A DNA stretch of 64,000 nucleotides from Halobacteriales archaeon YIM A00013 (GTDB taxonomy: Archaea; Halobacteriota; Halobacteria; Halobacteriales; Haloarculaceae): the NCBI GenBank assembly GCA_025041195.1, contig JAKCFM010000001.1, forward strand, positions 310,001 through 374,000, written 5' to 3'. Positions 27,861-37,666 of this stretch are shown here, piece after piece. The notes beneath the pieces were generated by a model. That model was not told where the DNA came from and ran no database searches. It worked only from the letters and a program-made list of their open reading frames with translations. Within the stretch, counting starts at the first letter, position 1; every line of letters begins with the position of its first letter. The position numbers and the translations under genes are program-made.

Positions 27861-28832
27861 TTAGTTCAACGATGCAAGCGACCTGACGGATGCAGAAACT
27901 GAACAGAACCGTTCGAAGCCGTTGTCGGTTCGTCTGCAAATCGATCCGTCGTTTGTGCCTGCAACAAGTGTGTTCTCGGTCGCTTCGAAGGCGAGAACGA
28001 ATTCGTTGGGCTCGCCGGGATACGGTAGTTGCTCGAACGTGTCGCCGCCGTCCGTCGATTCGAACAGCGCACCGTCTGTTCCCCGAGGGCCACCCCAGCT
28101 CCCTGGCGGGTTGCGGGTAGCGCCCGCGATCAGTCGGTCGTCAGTTTCGTATGATTCGCGGAAATAGGAGTGCTCGAATCCATCGTCGATGCGATCGTAT
28201 TCGGTGCCGCCGCTGGTTGTCCGATAGAGTCCGCCGCCGGTGGCAACGATGAACCGGTCGGGCGAACTCTGCAAGACGTGGTGAACGTCATTGCTATAGG
28301 TGCTGTCGAAGGCGTCGAGTCGTCGTTCTGTGATGGTTTCTCCTCCGTCGTCGCTCAGATGGACGCCGCCAACCTCGATGCCAATGACCAGTCGATCCGG
28401 TTGCTCCGGGTGTGTACAGAGCGATCTGACGTGCGAAACGTTGCGGTGGCGTGGCGTGTGCCAGTCATCTCGTGAGGGAAGATCCTGAAGCGCGGTTAGT
28501 TCCCGCCACGATGGGGGTTCGCCACCTGGCATGAACGATTCCGTGACGTACAGGTGCGATGGATGGGTGCCGGCGTAGAGGCGATCACCGGCAGGCCCTG
28601 CCACAACGCTGTACACCTCCGTCTGTGGCACGCCGAGATCGGTCCACGTCGTTCTATCCATCGTGTGATAGAGCCCGTCCTTTGTCGCTGCGAACGCACC
28701 CGGAACAGCTGAGAACGTCCGCACCCGCATCGTTCGCCCACAGTCGAGTACCTTCGACTGCTCGATTGTACCAGTGCGCGCAGTTGGATCGGTGATCTGG
28801 TAGACGCCGTCGTCCGTTCCTGCCAGAAGCAT
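27861..28832 (-). CDS. BNR/sortilin-type beta-propeller protein
   Basis: 323 residues of repeating blades with the Asp-box pattern SxDGGxT: LSDDGGETIT near residue 160 and ESTDGGDTFEQL near residue 260, with glycine-rich strands between (LLAGTDDGVYQI, RLYAGTHPSHLYV, LVAGTNDGSI). There is no signal peptide, so it appears cytoplasmic. Such propellers are seen in sialidases, photosystem II assembly factors and sortilin; catalytic residues of sialidases are not recognisable here. Start at ATG 28832 (MLLAGTDDG) since the blade begins there. Confidence 0.75.
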   Translation of the reverse strand: MLLAGTDDGVYQITDPTARTGTIEQSKVLDCGRTMRVRTFSAVPGAFAATKDGLYHTMDRTTWTDLGVPQTEVYSVVAGPAGDRLYAGTHPSHLYVTESFMPGGEPPSWRELTALQDLPSRDDWHTPRHRNVSHVRSLCTHPEQPDRLVIGIEVGGVHLSDDGGETITERRLDAFDSTYSNDVHHVLQSSPDRFIVATGGGLYRTTSGGTEYDRIDDGFEHSYFRESYETDDRLIAGATRNPPGSWGGPRGTDGALFESTDGGDTFEQLPYPGEPNEFVLAFEATENTLVAGTNDGSICRRTDNGFERFCSVSASVRSLASLN

Positions 28833-28907
28833 ACCAAACGCTATGTGATGCACCGGGTTATTCGTTTCCTGAAGGGAATTATAGAATAAAAGTTGATATT
28901 TTCGCTG

Positions 28908-30485
28908 TCAGTCGTGGCGGAACGCTCGCTGGCCCGTGAACACCATCGACATGTCGAGTTCGTTGGCCGCCTCGATGACGGTATCGTCATTTTTCGACCC
29001 ACCGGGCTGGATGACGGCCTCGATTCCGTGTTCGGCGGCCGCTTCGACGCCATCAGGGAACGGGAAGAAGGCGTCGGAGGCCATCACCGCTCCATCCGGT
29101 GATTTCCCCTCTGCGTGTTCGGTGGCCTTCATTCCCGCCAGTCGGACGGCATCCACGCGCGACACCTGCCCCATGCCGATCCCAACAGTTTCGGTGCCGT
29201 CGGCGAAGACGATCGCGTTTGATTTGACGTGTTTGATCACCGACCAGGCGAACAGCATCGATTCGAGCTGTTCGTCGGTTGGCTGGCGGTCAGTAACGAC
29301 CTCGAGATCGTCGATCGTGAGCGCCCTTTCGTCGCGTTCCTGGACGAGTCGACCACCGACGATCTGCTTTTCGGTGAATCGTTCGGTCCGCTCAAGTTTC
29401 TCTCCCACGTCGAGCACGCGGAGATTCGATTTCGTTTCGAGGATTTCGAGCGCTGGCTCCGAATAGCCCGGGGCGACGACGACTTCCTTGAACGAGTCAA
29501 TGATCCGTTCGGCAGTAGCCTCGTTGCACTCGCGGTTGAGCGCCACGATCCCGCCGAACGCGCTCATTGGGTCGGTCGCGAGTGCCTGCTCGTACGCCCC
29601 AGAGAGCGTCTCCGCGCTCGCACAGCCCGCCGGATTCGTGTGCTTGATCACCGCTGCAGCGGGCTCGTCAAACTCCTTGATCAGATTCAACGCACCGTCT
29701 GCGTCGTTGTAGTTGTTGTACGAGAGCGCTTTGGCTCCCTCGTTGAGCTGGGGGGCACCCACCACACTCGCCTCACTGCACGACCGATCCGCGTAGAGAG
29801 CCGCTTCCTGGTGCGGGTTTTCCCCATAGCGAAGCGACGCCACCCGATCGCCGGTCGTGTAGCGGCGAGCCGGTAGCGCTCCATCGTCGTCGCCGGTAAC
29901 GGTGACGTCGTCGCCATCGAGTGACACTCGACCCTCGGCAATCGCCTCAACCGCACGCGGATACGCGACGAACTCGCCGTCGTAGAGCACTCGATCTTTC
30001 AGCTCTGGGGCGGTGTCGTCCTCGAACACTGGGATGGGCTCCTGGGTGACGATTGGGCCTGCATCGACCGCTTCGGTCACCACGTGGACCGTACAGCCGG
30101 TCGTTCTGACGCCGGCATCCAGCGCATCTCCCCACGCGTCCATCCCCTTGAACGTGGGCAACAACGACGGATGAACGTTCAGCGTCAGCGGCGCGTCATC
30201 GAGAAACGTCTCCGTCAGCACACGCATGTAGCCATCCAGACAGATGAGATCCACATCGTACGACGAAAGCCGATCGAGAATTCGCCGTTCGTGCGATTCA
30301 CGCGATTCGTCCGCGTCTCGTTCGACGACCTCGGTCGGAATGTCACGCTCGCTAGCAGCTGAGAGCACTGGTGCCGACGCGTCGTTCGTGAGAATCACCG
30401 AAAACTCCGCTCCACCCGGCGATCGATCCGCAATGTTGCGTAGATTCCGGCCGCGATTACTGGCCATCCCCGCGATCTGTACCAT
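28908..30485 (-). CDS. purNH: PurN-PurH fusion: GAR transformylase and AICAR transformylase
   Basis: 525 residues. Residues 1-195 are PurN: MASNRGRNLRNI, then NVHPSLLPTFKGMDAWGDALDAGVRTTGCTVH (key catalytic His-Asn area: LNVHPSLLP). Residues 215-525 are the AICAR formyltransferase half of PurH: LRYGENPHQEAALY, VIKHTNPAGCASA, SNAIVFADG and FPFPDGVEAAA. The IMP cyclohydrolase half is absent; in archaea that step is done by PurO. This fusion is known in haloarchaea. ATG 30485 (MVQIAGMAS) is chosen. It is divergent from purB, so both purine genes share a short promoter region. Confidence 0.92.
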   Translation of the reverse strand: MVQIAGMASNRGRNLRNIADRSPGGAEFSVILTNDASAPVLSAASERDIPTEVVERDADESRESHERRILDRLSSYDVDLICLDGYMRVLTETFLDDAPLTLNVHPSLLPTFKGMDAWGDALDAGVRTTGCTVHVVTEAVDAGPIVTQEPIPVFEDDTAPELKDRVLYDGEFVAYPRAVEAIAEGRVSLDGDDVTVTGDDDGALPARRYTTGDRVASLRYGENPHQEAALYADRSCSEASVVGAPQLNEGAKALSYNNYNDADGALNLIKEFDEPAAAVIKHTNPAGCASAETLSGAYEQALATDPMSAFGGIVALNRECNEATAERIIDSFKEVVVAPGYSEPALEILETKSNLRVLDVGEKLERTERFTEKQIVGGRLVQERDERALTIDDLEVVTDRQPTDEQLESMLFAWSVIKHVKSNAIVFADGTETVGIGMGQVSRVDAVRLAGMKATEHAEGKSPDGAVMASDAFFPFPDGVEAAAEHGIEAVIQPGGSKNDDTVIEAANELDMSMVFTGQRAFRHD

Positions 30486-30650
30486 ATCTACGTGAGACGG
30501 ATCCGCTCCCAAATGAATATCGATTCATCCGCAGAGACGTGTATCAGTCTCCCATGAAACGATGATATGTATGCACGTCTGTGTATACTCTGGGCCATTC
30601 CGTGGGGCTGGCTTCGATACGCTTTTTCGGTGGCTCCTCCGAGCACCGGT

Positions 30651-32027
30651 ATGAGTAGTCCGTTGGCAGCCATCTCACCGCTCGACGGCCGATACGCCGA
30701 TCGGACGGCGGTGCTGGCACCGTATGCGAGCGAAATGGGATTAATGCGAGCGCGTGTGCACGTCGAAGTGGAGTATCTGATTGCGCTTGCTGATTGCTCC
30801 GAGATCCCGCTCGAAATCCCGCCGGAGGATCGCTCCGCACTGAGAGCGCTCTATTCGGAGTTCGAAGAGTCGGACGGAGCCATGATCAAGCAGATCGAAA
30901 CGGAGGGGTACGGCGAGTTTCCAGCCACCAATCACGACGTGAAGGCAGTCGAGTATTTCATTCGTGATGCGATGAGCGAGTACGGTCCGTGGATTCATTT
31001 TGGACTCACGAGCGAGGATGTGAACAATCTGGCCCACCGCCTTTTGCTCAGCGATGCGCGCGAACAGGTGATCCTCCCGGATCTCCGCGCGGTTCGAGAT
31101 CAGCTGACTGACCTTGCCCACGAGCACGCCGATCTGGCGATGCTCGCACGGACTCACGGCCAGCCGGCAACACCAACGACGTTCGGCAAGGAGATGGCGG
31201 TGTACGCCGCCCGCCTTGGGCGTGCGATCGGCGACATTGCGTCGGTGACGCTGTCTGGAAAGCTGGCCGGCGCCAGTGGCACGTACGCCGCACACTCGGT
31301 GGCCTATCCCGAGGTTGATTGGCCTGCGTTTGCCGAATCGTTCGTCGAATCGCTCGGTTTCGAGCACGCAGGACTGACCACGCAGGTGAATCCGTGTGAT
31401 GATGTGGCGTCGCTCTTTGACGCAGTTCGTCGGGCCAATCAGATACTCATCGATCTCGACCGGGACTGCTGGCGCTACATCAGCGATCGGTATCTCGGCC
31501 AGCGCGCCGAGAGCACCGAAACCGGATCGTCGACGATGCCGCATAAGGTCAATCCAATCGACTTCGAAAACAGCGAGGGGAATCTCTCGAAAGCAAACGC
31601 GGATCTCACATTTTTGGCCGACTATATCACCACGTCCAGACTCCAGCGCGATCTCTCCGATTCGACCGTCAAGCGGAACAACGGAACTGCGCTTGCCCAC
31701 TGTCACATCGGCTACACAAAACTCCAGGCGGGACTTGAGAAGGTCGTTCCCAACGAGCAGGTGATGGCCACCGCATTGGCGGACACACCAGCAATCATCG
31801 GCGAGGCCGTCCAGACGATTCTTCGGCGCGAGGGCCACGACGATGCGTACGAACGCGTGAAGGAACTCACGCGTGGACAAACTGTGACGATTGAGGATTT
31901 CCACGCGCTGTTCGGCGAGTTGGACGTTTCCGCCGCCGTTCGTGACGAACTCCAGGAACTCACCCCCGCGGGCTACACCGGCCTTGGGGAGTCGCTGGCC
32001 CGTGGCGTCGGCTCACCCGAGGAGTGA
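30651..32027 (+). CDS. purB: Adenylosuccinate lyase
   Basis: Fumarase-superfamily lyase that releases fumarate from SAICAR and adenylosuccinate. The signature loop is GSSTMPHKVNPIDFEN near residue 290, and earlier elements are TSEDVNNLAHRLL and ARTHGQPATPTTFGKEM (catalytic histidine near residue 170). 458 residues is normal. ATG 30651 (MSSPLAAISPLDGRY) is clearly the right start. The 3' end overlaps dapE on the other strand by 15 bases. Confidence 0.95.
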   Translation: MSSPLAAISPLDGRYADRTAVLAPYASEMGLMRARVHVEVEYLIALADCSEIPLEIPPEDRSALRALYSEFEESDGAMIKQIETEGYGEFPATNHDVKAVEYFIRDAMSEYGPWIHFGLTSEDVNNLAHRLLLSDAREQVILPDLRAVRDQLTDLAHEHADLAMLARTHGQPATPTTFGKEMAVYAARLGRAIGDIASVTLSGKLAGASGTYAAHSVAYPEVDWPAFAESFVESLGFEHAGLTTQVNPCDDVASLFDAVRRANQILIDLDRDCWRYISDRYLGQRAESTETGSSTMPHKVNPIDFENSEGNLSKANADLTFLADYITTSRLQRDLSDSTVKRNNGTALAHCHIGYTKLQAGLEKVVPNEQVMATALADTPAIIGEAVQTILRREGHDDAYERVKELTRGQTVTIEDFHALFGELDVSAAVRDELQELTPAGYTGLGESLARGVGSPEE

Positions 32028-33074
32028 GCCAATCGCGCGTTCGAGTATCTCCGTCGCCCCACGGATGGACTCCTCTTCGATGTACTCCCGGTCTGCGTGT
32101 GCAACCGGGCCGTCGTCGTCGAAGAGGACTCCCGGACCGAAGACGATCGTCGGTTCGTCGGCAAAGTAGGACGCCTCCGTGGCCGCACCGAAGGGCCGTG
32201 GCTCGCCAGCGCCCGCCTGCACCAGTGCATCGACGAGTGGTTCATCGTGCGCAGTCGCAAAGGCCGCAAGAAACGGGCTTTCGCGATCGGTGAGCGCAAA
32301 CGAAGCGTCGACACCAGTCGTTTGCAGCTGCTCGTTCAGCTCGCGCTCGAATTCGTCTGCGCTCTCTGGCGGGACGCTCCGGCGATCGATGGCGATCGAA
32401 CACTCTGCGGGGAGCTGATTGACCGCGTCGCCACCCTCGATCACCGTTGGGGTGAGCGTTGGCGCACCAAGCATCGGATGTGTTCCTGGGCCGTACGTCG
32501 AGTCGAACGTTTCTAGCGCCTTGAGAACTGGGGGAATCCCCGAAATTGCATTCGTTCCGGCGGTCGGATCGGCCGCGTGTGCGTTCGTTCCATTGATGGT
32601 GATCGTCCCTTCGAACCGGCCACGGGCACCAGTACAAACGTCGAGGCCGGTTGGCTCGCCAACGATGTAGCCATCAGCATCGAGTGTGAGCGCGGCTGCC
32701 CCGAGCGAGCCGGTCTCCTCGTCGGGCGTCACGGCGAGCGTGAGTTTGCCACGCTCAACGGCGACGCTGTTGAATGCGCCAAGTAACGCCGCAAGCGGCC
32801 CCTTTGCGTCACACGCGCCCCGACCGTAGACGGTTGATCCCACGCGTTCGAACGCCACCGGTGGACTCACCGTGTCGAGATGCGTGTTCAACACGAGATG
32901 CGGGCCGTTGGACGCGCCCGTGCGTGAGACGATCGTGTTCCCATGCGAATCCACTACCGGCTCGAAGCCGAGTCCGTCGAGCGAATCGACGAGTAGCGAT
33001 CGCATCTCGGCGACCGAGTCGTGTGACGGCGTTTTGACTGCCGCGGTGTGGAATTCAAGGGGGTCGAACGCCAT
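32013..33074 (-). CDS. dapE: Succinyl-diaminopimelate desuccinylase-like M20 peptidase
   Basis: Last gene of the lysine operon. M20 zinc hydrolase: LVLNTHLDTVSP (first metal His/Asp) near residue 77, GRGACDAKGPLAALL with the bridging Asp near residue 110, TPDEETGSLGA with the catalytic glutamate near residue 140, and VGEPTGLDV. It would remove succinate from N-succinyl-LL-diaminopimelate. The start overlaps the dapF stop by one base. Because it lies with dapD, dapF and lysA, the dapE assignment is more likely than a general M20 peptidase. Confidence 0.9.
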   Translation of the reverse strand: MAFDPLEFHTAAVKTPSHDSVAEMRSLLVDSLDGLGFEPVVDSHGNTIVSRTGASNGPHLVLNTHLDTVSPPVAFERVGSTVYGRGACDAKGPLAALLGAFNSVAVERGKLTLAVTPDEETGSLGAAALTLDADGYIVGEPTGLDVCTGARGRFEGTITINGTNAHAADPTAGTNAISGIPPVLKALETFDSTYGPGTHPMLGAPTLTPTVIEGGDAVNQLPAECSIAIDRRSVPPESADEFERELNEQLQTTGVDASFALTDRESPFLAAFATAHDEPLVDALVQAGAGEPRPFGAATEASYFADEPTIVFGPGVLFDDDGPVAHADREYIEEESIRGATEILERAIGSLLG

Positions 33075-33940
33075 CAGCCGATGACTCCTGGCTCGGCAAC
33101 GGGGAGTTCGGTGCTGTAGGACCGCGTTGCCGGTCCTCGCATGATTGCATCATCGCCCCGCCAGTCGACCGTCACGGTGCCGCCGGGGAGTGAGACCGCT
33201 GCAGGGTCGGCATCATCGATCAGCCCGAGCCGTCGGGCAACGGCAACCACTGCCACGGCACCCGTCCCACAGGAGGCCGTCTCACCCTCGACGCCGCGTT
33301 CGTACGTCCGCTGATCGAACGCGGGCGGCGCTGCGTTTCTGAGCGATCCGAGCGTCAGATTCGCTCCCTCGGGAAAGACGGACGCATTTCGAACGATTGG
33401 ACCAACGGCTTCGAGATCAATCGCATCGACGGACTCGACCATCGCAACCGCGTGGGGAACGCCGGTGTTGACGGCCGTCACCGACAGGTCGCCGATTTGG
33501 CCCTCGATCAACGGCGAAGTTCCCTCAAGTGGAACGATATCGGGATCGAACGTGGGGACTCCCATCTCGACATGGACGGTGTCGTCTTCGATACGCGCGT
33601 GTCGGGTTCCGGCGAGCGTATCAATCATCAGCTCGGTCGCGCCAGTGCGGCTTCCAGCCCAGTGGGCTGCACATCTGACGCCGTTGCCACACATCTGTGC
33701 CACGGACCCATCCGGCTGCACAAGCGTCATGATCACTCGTGGTGGCGAGTACTGCTCTTCGAGTGCGAGAAACAAGACGCCGTCTGCGCCCCGCTTTCCG
33801 GTCTCTCCTGTGGGCGGTTCGATGCCATCGGTTCGATCACAGTATCGTCGTGCGAATGCTCGTCGGTCGGGAACGGATCGCTCTGGGCCAACAACGATGA
33901 AGTCGTTGCCAGTGCCGTGGTACTTCTCTACGTGAATCAT
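33074..33940 (-). CDS. dapF: Diaminopimelate epimerase
   Basis: Converts LL- to meso-diaminopimelate without cofactor. The two catalytic cysteines are seen in QMCGNGVRCAAHW (near residue 84) and ASCGTGAVAVVAVA (near residue 230). The N-terminal YHGTGNDFIVV is the usual substrate loop. Length 288 aa is normal. ATGA overlap with lysA and one-base overlap with dapE show tight translational coupling. Confidence 0.95.
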   Translation of the reverse strand: MIHVEKYHGTGNDFIVVGPERSVPDRRAFARRYCDRTDGIEPPTGETGKRGADGVLFLALEEQYSPPRVIMTLVQPDGSVAQMCGNGVRCAAHWAGSRTGATELMIDTLAGTRHARIEDDTVHVEMGVPTFDPDIVPLEGTSPLIEGQIGDLSVTAVNTGVPHAVAMVESVDAIDLEAVGPIVRNASVFPEGANLTLGSLRNAAPPAFDQRTYERGVEGETASCGTGAVAVVAVARRLGLIDDADPAAVSLPGGTVTVDWRGDDAIMRGPATRSYSTELPVAEPGVIG

Positions 33941-35181
33941 CGGTTCGTGGTTGCTATGGAGTGTTCGAGTCTGGTGCAGTCCGCGACGGTTTCCCGGCGG
34001 ACGAGTGGTGTGCCATCGATCGAAACGACGGCCGGACGCGGTCGTGAGTTGTACTGGCTCGCCATTTCGTAGCCGTATGCGCCGGCGTTGCCGACGGCGA
34101 TCGTCTCGCTGCGGTCGGGTTTCGGGAGCGTTCGATCTCGACCCAGCACGTCGGCGGTCTCACAGATCGGGCCGGCAACGAGACAGTCGATTGACGGCCG
34201 TGCGTCGTTGCTCGGGTTCAACAGGCGGAGTTCGTGGTGGGCGTCGTACAGCGCCGGGCGTGCGAGCGTCGTCATGCCGGCATCCACCCCGACAACGGTC
34301 GTGTCTGGTGTTTGTTTGACCGTGGTTACGTCGGTGAGCAAGACGCCAGCATCAGCGAGCAGGTAGCGACCTGGTTCGATTGCAAGCTGTGCGTCGCACT
34401 CACCGAACGCGTTTCGGGTTGTCTCTGCCACAGTCTCGAGATCGAGCGGGGGCTCAGACGGTCGGTACGGGACGCCAAAGCCCCCACCGACGGAGACAAA
34501 CGAAAGCCCGCCGATCTCGCCGGCGAGCGAGGCGAGCCCTTCGACAAGCGCACGGTGAGCTTCGTAGCCGTCGCCACTGATCCCGCTGCCGGCGTGCGCG
34601 TGGAGTCCAGCGAGCGTCAGTGTTTGCTCTCGCTCACGGATTCGGTCACAGAGCGCCGGGACGCGATCGAACGGGACGCCAAACTGTGGTGCGTCGCCGG
34701 TGCGGACCTTTTCGTGGTGGCCCGCTCCGACGCCAGGATTCACCCTGACGCACACCGATCCCGCAAAGCCTCGATCGAGCAGCCGATCGAGCGTGTCAAC
34801 CGCACCGAACGTCACGGTGAAATCGTGGTCGGCGGCCAGTGAGGCGATCTGATCGAGGTCAGCCGCTGGCGGATTGACTGCTGTGTACCGAATGCGATCG
34901 CCAGGGAAGCCGGCTTCGAGCGCCCGCTGTGTCTCACCGGCCGACGCACATTCGGCGTCGAGCCCGCTCGTGTGGATCGTTTCGAGCACTGCACGCGTGC
35001 TGTTCGCTTTCACGGCGTAGCTGCAGTGTGCGTCCGGAAACGCCGATTGCAGTCGCCTCGAATTCTCGCGAACGCGTTCGAGATCAAGCACGTACAGTGG
35101 CGTTCCGTGGCGGTCTGCGAGCGCCAGCAGTCGATCAGCAGGCCAGTCCGACAGTCGTCGGATCGGTGGTCCGTGGTTCAT
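33937..35181 (-). CDS. lysA: Diaminopimelate decarboxylase
   Basis: PLP enzyme of alanine-racemase fold that makes L-lysine from meso-diaminopimelate. The PLP lysine is in HCSYAVKANSTRAVL near residue 58; GLHAHAGSGISG and the glycine-rich FVSVGGGFGVPY bind phosphate and substrate, and GPICETADVLG near residue 355 supplies the cysteine of the active site. 414 residues, intact. It is six bases after dapD and overlaps dapF by four bases. Confidence 0.95.
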   Translation of the reverse strand: MNHGPPIRRLSDWPADRLLALADRHGTPLYVLDLERVRENSRRLQSAFPDAHCSYAVKANSTRAVLETIHTSGLDAECASAGETQRALEAGFPGDRIRYTAVNPPAADLDQIASLAADHDFTVTFGAVDTLDRLLDRGFAGSVCVRVNPGVGAGHHEKVRTGDAPQFGVPFDRVPALCDRIREREQTLTLAGLHAHAGSGISGDGYEAHRALVEGLASLAGEIGGLSFVSVGGGFGVPYRPSEPPLDLETVAETTRNAFGECDAQLAIEPGRYLLADAGVLLTDVTTVKQTPDTTVVGVDAGMTTLARPALYDAHHELRLLNPSNDARPSIDCLVAGPICETADVLGRDRTLPKPDRSETIAVGNAGAYGYEMASQYNSRPRPAVVSIDGTPLVRRETVADCTRLEHSIATTNR

Positions 35182-35187
35182 GGGTGG

Positions 35188-36024
35188 CTACGATCGTAAC
35201 AGCGCCTCGCGCTCCGTCCCAGAGAGCGTCGTCGCCTCGATGTCGGTCGCCACGACGGCTGGCTTAAACGCTCTGCCATCGAACAGATCGTGCTCACCAA
35301 CGCTGGATTCGACAAAGCGGGTGAATGCACGGCGTTCAGCTGGGAGGCGCCCATAGTAGATCTCCTCGTCAACAAGGTCATACACCGGAATTCTGGGTGT
35401 CAACAGCGTGTTCTCGCCAATCACACAGCCCTCACCGACGACAAACCCGGACGTGATCCGACAGCCTGCGCCGACGGCAACGTCATCCTCAACAATCACG
35501 GGTGCGCTTTCGACCGGCTCAAGAACGCCACCGATCAGCGTGTTCGCCCCGAGCTTCACGTTGGCTCCAATCTGTGCACACGAGCCCACCGTGTCACAGG
35601 AGTCAATGAGCGTTCCGTCGCCGACGTGTGCGCCAACGTTGACGAACGCGGGGCTCATCAGGATCGCGTCGCTTCCAATGGCGGCGCCGCGGCGGATCAC
35701 GGTCCCGTCAGGCGTGTTTCGTGTGCCGCGTGCGGGGAGGTCGTCGGTTGATCGGAGCCCGAGCACGTCGTGATAGTCGACGGCGCTCGAATGCTGCACG
35801 TCGATAGCCCGACAGACGAAGTTCAGTAAAATCCCGTGTTTTACCCACTCGTTGGCCACCCATTCGCCATCGCGCTTGTGCGCCGCTCGGACGGAGCCAT
35901 CTTCGAGCGCGTCGAGAAACGCATCGAGCGTGGCCAGCTCCTCGGTGCCGGCCACCTCGGCAGAGAGTGATTCGGTTTCGTGTCGATTCCACAGTGCTTC
36001 AATGTCAGATTCGAGTGTACTCAT
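35188..36024 (-). CDS. dapD: Tetrahydrodipicolinate N-succinyltransferase
   Basis: Left-handed parallel beta-helix acyltransferase. Hexapeptide repeats run from about residue 105 to 200 (VNVGAHVGDGTLIDSC, GANVKLGANTLIGGV, GAGCRITSGFVVGEG). It transfers succinyl from succinyl-CoA to tetrahydrodipicolinate and marks the pathway as the succinylase branch. 278 aa is normal. ATGA overlap with the upstream dapB. Confidence 0.93.
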   Translation of the reverse strand: MSTLESDIEALWNRHETESLSAEVAGTEELATLDAFLDALEDGSVRAAHKRDGEWVANEWVKHGILLNFVCRAIDVQHSSAVDYHDVLGLRSTDDLPARGTRNTPDGTVIRRGAAIGSDAILMSPAFVNVGAHVGDGTLIDSCDTVGSCAQIGANVKLGANTLIGGVLEPVESAPVIVEDDVAVGAGCRITSGFVVGEGCVIGENTLLTPRIPVYDLVDEEIYYGRLPAERRAFTRFVESSVGEHDLFDGRAFKPAVVATDIEATTLSGTEREALLRS

Positions 36025-36758
36025 TGCTCAGCTACTACCTCCGAAAATTCATACCGACCAGCCGGTCGATCGGCCAGCCAGAGCGCGCTATCGAGTGCGC
36101 CCGCCGCGAAGACGCGTCGACTTTCTGCGCGGTGTGTTATCGTCAGTATCTCATCATTTCCAGCGAGCAGGATCTCGTGCTCTCCGTGGATCGAACCCGC
36201 CCGACGAACGTGGACGCCGATCTCGCCGTCGGATCGTGGTTGGTGACCCTCCCGGCCGAACACTCGCTCACCGAGCTCGCGTTCTCCGTCGATCGTTTCG
36301 AGCAGGCGCTTTGCCGTTCCGCTCGGGGCGTCGCGCTTGCGGTTGTGGTGGGTTTCGGTCAGCTCGATGTCGTACGATTCGAGGCTGTTGACAGCCTCGC
36401 GGACGAGGATTTCTAACGCGTGGACGCCACGCGCAAAGTTGCTCGCTTTCAACAGTGGAATCTGTTGGCTCGCGCAGTCGAACCGTTCGGCTGCGTCGGG
36501 GTCAAAGCCGGTCGTGCCGATGACGAGCGGTGTTTCGGTTTCCACACAGGCGTCGATCACTTCGTCTGTCCGCTCTGGAACCGACACGTCGATCACGGCG
36601 GTGGCGGGGTGGGTGTCGAGGTGGCGCTCCAGTTCGGGGGGATCGATCCCCCCATCGAGCGAGCGCGAGCACGCAATCGTTTCGATATCGCGCTCGTCGG
36701 CTGCGTCTCGGATGGCGGTTCCCAGCTTGCCACTGGCTCCAGTGACGACGATTGTCAT
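36021..36758 (-). CDS. dapB: 4-hydroxy-tetrahydrodipicolinate reductase
   Basis: NAD(P)H-dependent reductase. The dinucleotide motif VTGASGKLGTAI is at residue 5; the catalytic region is ELTETHHNRKRDAPSGTAKRL near residue 157 (key HHNxKxDxPSGTA). 245 residues. Overlaps dapA upstream and dapD downstream by four bases each. Confidence 0.95.
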   Translation of the reverse strand: MTIVVTGASGKLGTAIRDAADERDIETIACSRSLDGGIDPPELERHLDTHPATAVIDVSVPERTDEVIDACVETETPLVIGTTGFDPDAAERFDCASQQIPLLKASNFARGVHALEILVREAVNSLESYDIELTETHHNRKRDAPSGTAKRLLETIDGERELGERVFGREGHQPRSDGEIGVHVRRAGSIHGEHEILLAGNDEILTITHRAESRRVFAAGALDSALWLADRPAGRYEFSEVVAEQ

Positions 36759-37666
36759 CGGCTGCTCTCCTGGGGCTGTTCGAGTGGTTCGAGCGAGTCG
36801 AGTGCTGATTCGAGTGCCGATCGGTGTTCGTCGGAGAGTGTCGACAGCGGCGGTCGGACGCGCTCGGGGGCGTGTCCACAGTAGTCCATTGCGGCAACGA
36901 CTGGGATGGGATTCGTCTCGATGAACAGCAACCGAAACAGCTCGCCGAGCTCGTGGTGGTGCGTGCGTGCCGTCTCGAAATCACCGTCGAGTGCGGCGTG
37001 GACCATCGATGTCAGTCGTGCTGGGACAACGTTTGCCCCTACGCTGATACAGCCGCTCGCACCGATCGAACAGAGCGGAACCGTCATGGCATCGTCACCG
37101 GAGAGCACCGCGAAATTCTCAGCACGCGTGTGCTCGATGATTTCGGTGATTCGGTTGGTATCCCCGCTGGCCGCCTTATACCCCACCACGTTTTCGTGGC
37201 TCGCCAGCGATCGAACGGTTTCGATCGCCATCGATCGGCCCGTTCTGCTGGGAACGTTGTAGACGATCTGTGGGAGATCAACGCCGTCGGCAATCGTTCG
37301 GAAGTGTTCTTCCATGCCAGCCGGCTCCGGATTGTTGTAGTAGGGCGAAATCAACAGCAAGCCATCTGCGCCGGCGTTGGCCGCACGCCCTGCGAGATCG
37401 AGTGCTTCGTGTGTGGCGTTCGATCCCGCGCCGGCGATTACTGGCACGTCAGTTGCTGTTTCGACGACGGTTTCGATCACGGCCACGTGTTCATCGTGGG
37501 TGAGTGTGGCGCTCTCGCCGGTCGTTCCGACCGGAACGAGACCGTCGACGCCGGCGGCTTCGAGCCGTCGAACGTCGTCGGCAAGCTGTTGGTGGTCAAT
37601 TGCGAGCGATTCGGTAAATGGCGTCGTGAGTGCTGGAAAGACGCCGGTGTATGGTGTGTGTGACAT
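36755..37666 (-). CDS. dapA: 4-hydroxy-tetrahydrodipicolinate synthase
   Basis: First gene of the lysine operon; condenses pyruvate and aspartate semialdehyde. TIM-barrel aldolase with GVFPALTTPF at the start, VPVGTTGESATLTHDEH near residue 45, the tyrosine of IVYNVPSRTGR near residue 135 and the Schiff-base lysine in NVVGYKAASGDT near residue 163. Start ATG 37666 (MSHTPYTGVF); an extended frame upstream has no conservation. The operon promoter must lie in the 300 bases before it. Confidence 0.95.
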   Translation of the reverse strand: MSHTPYTGVFPALTTPFTESLAIDHQQLADDVRRLEAAGVDGLVPVGTTGESATLTHDEHVAVIETVVETATDVPVIAGAGSNATHEALDLAGRAANAGADGLLLISPYYNNPEPAGMEEHFRTIADGVDLPQIVYNVPSRTGRSMAIETVRSLASHENVVGYKAASGDTNRITEIIEHTRAENFAVLSGDDAMTVPLCSIGASGCISVGANVVPARLTSMVHAALDGDFETARTHHHELGELFRLLFIETNPIPVVAAMDYCGHAPERVRPPLSTLSDEHRSALESALDSLEPLEQPQESSR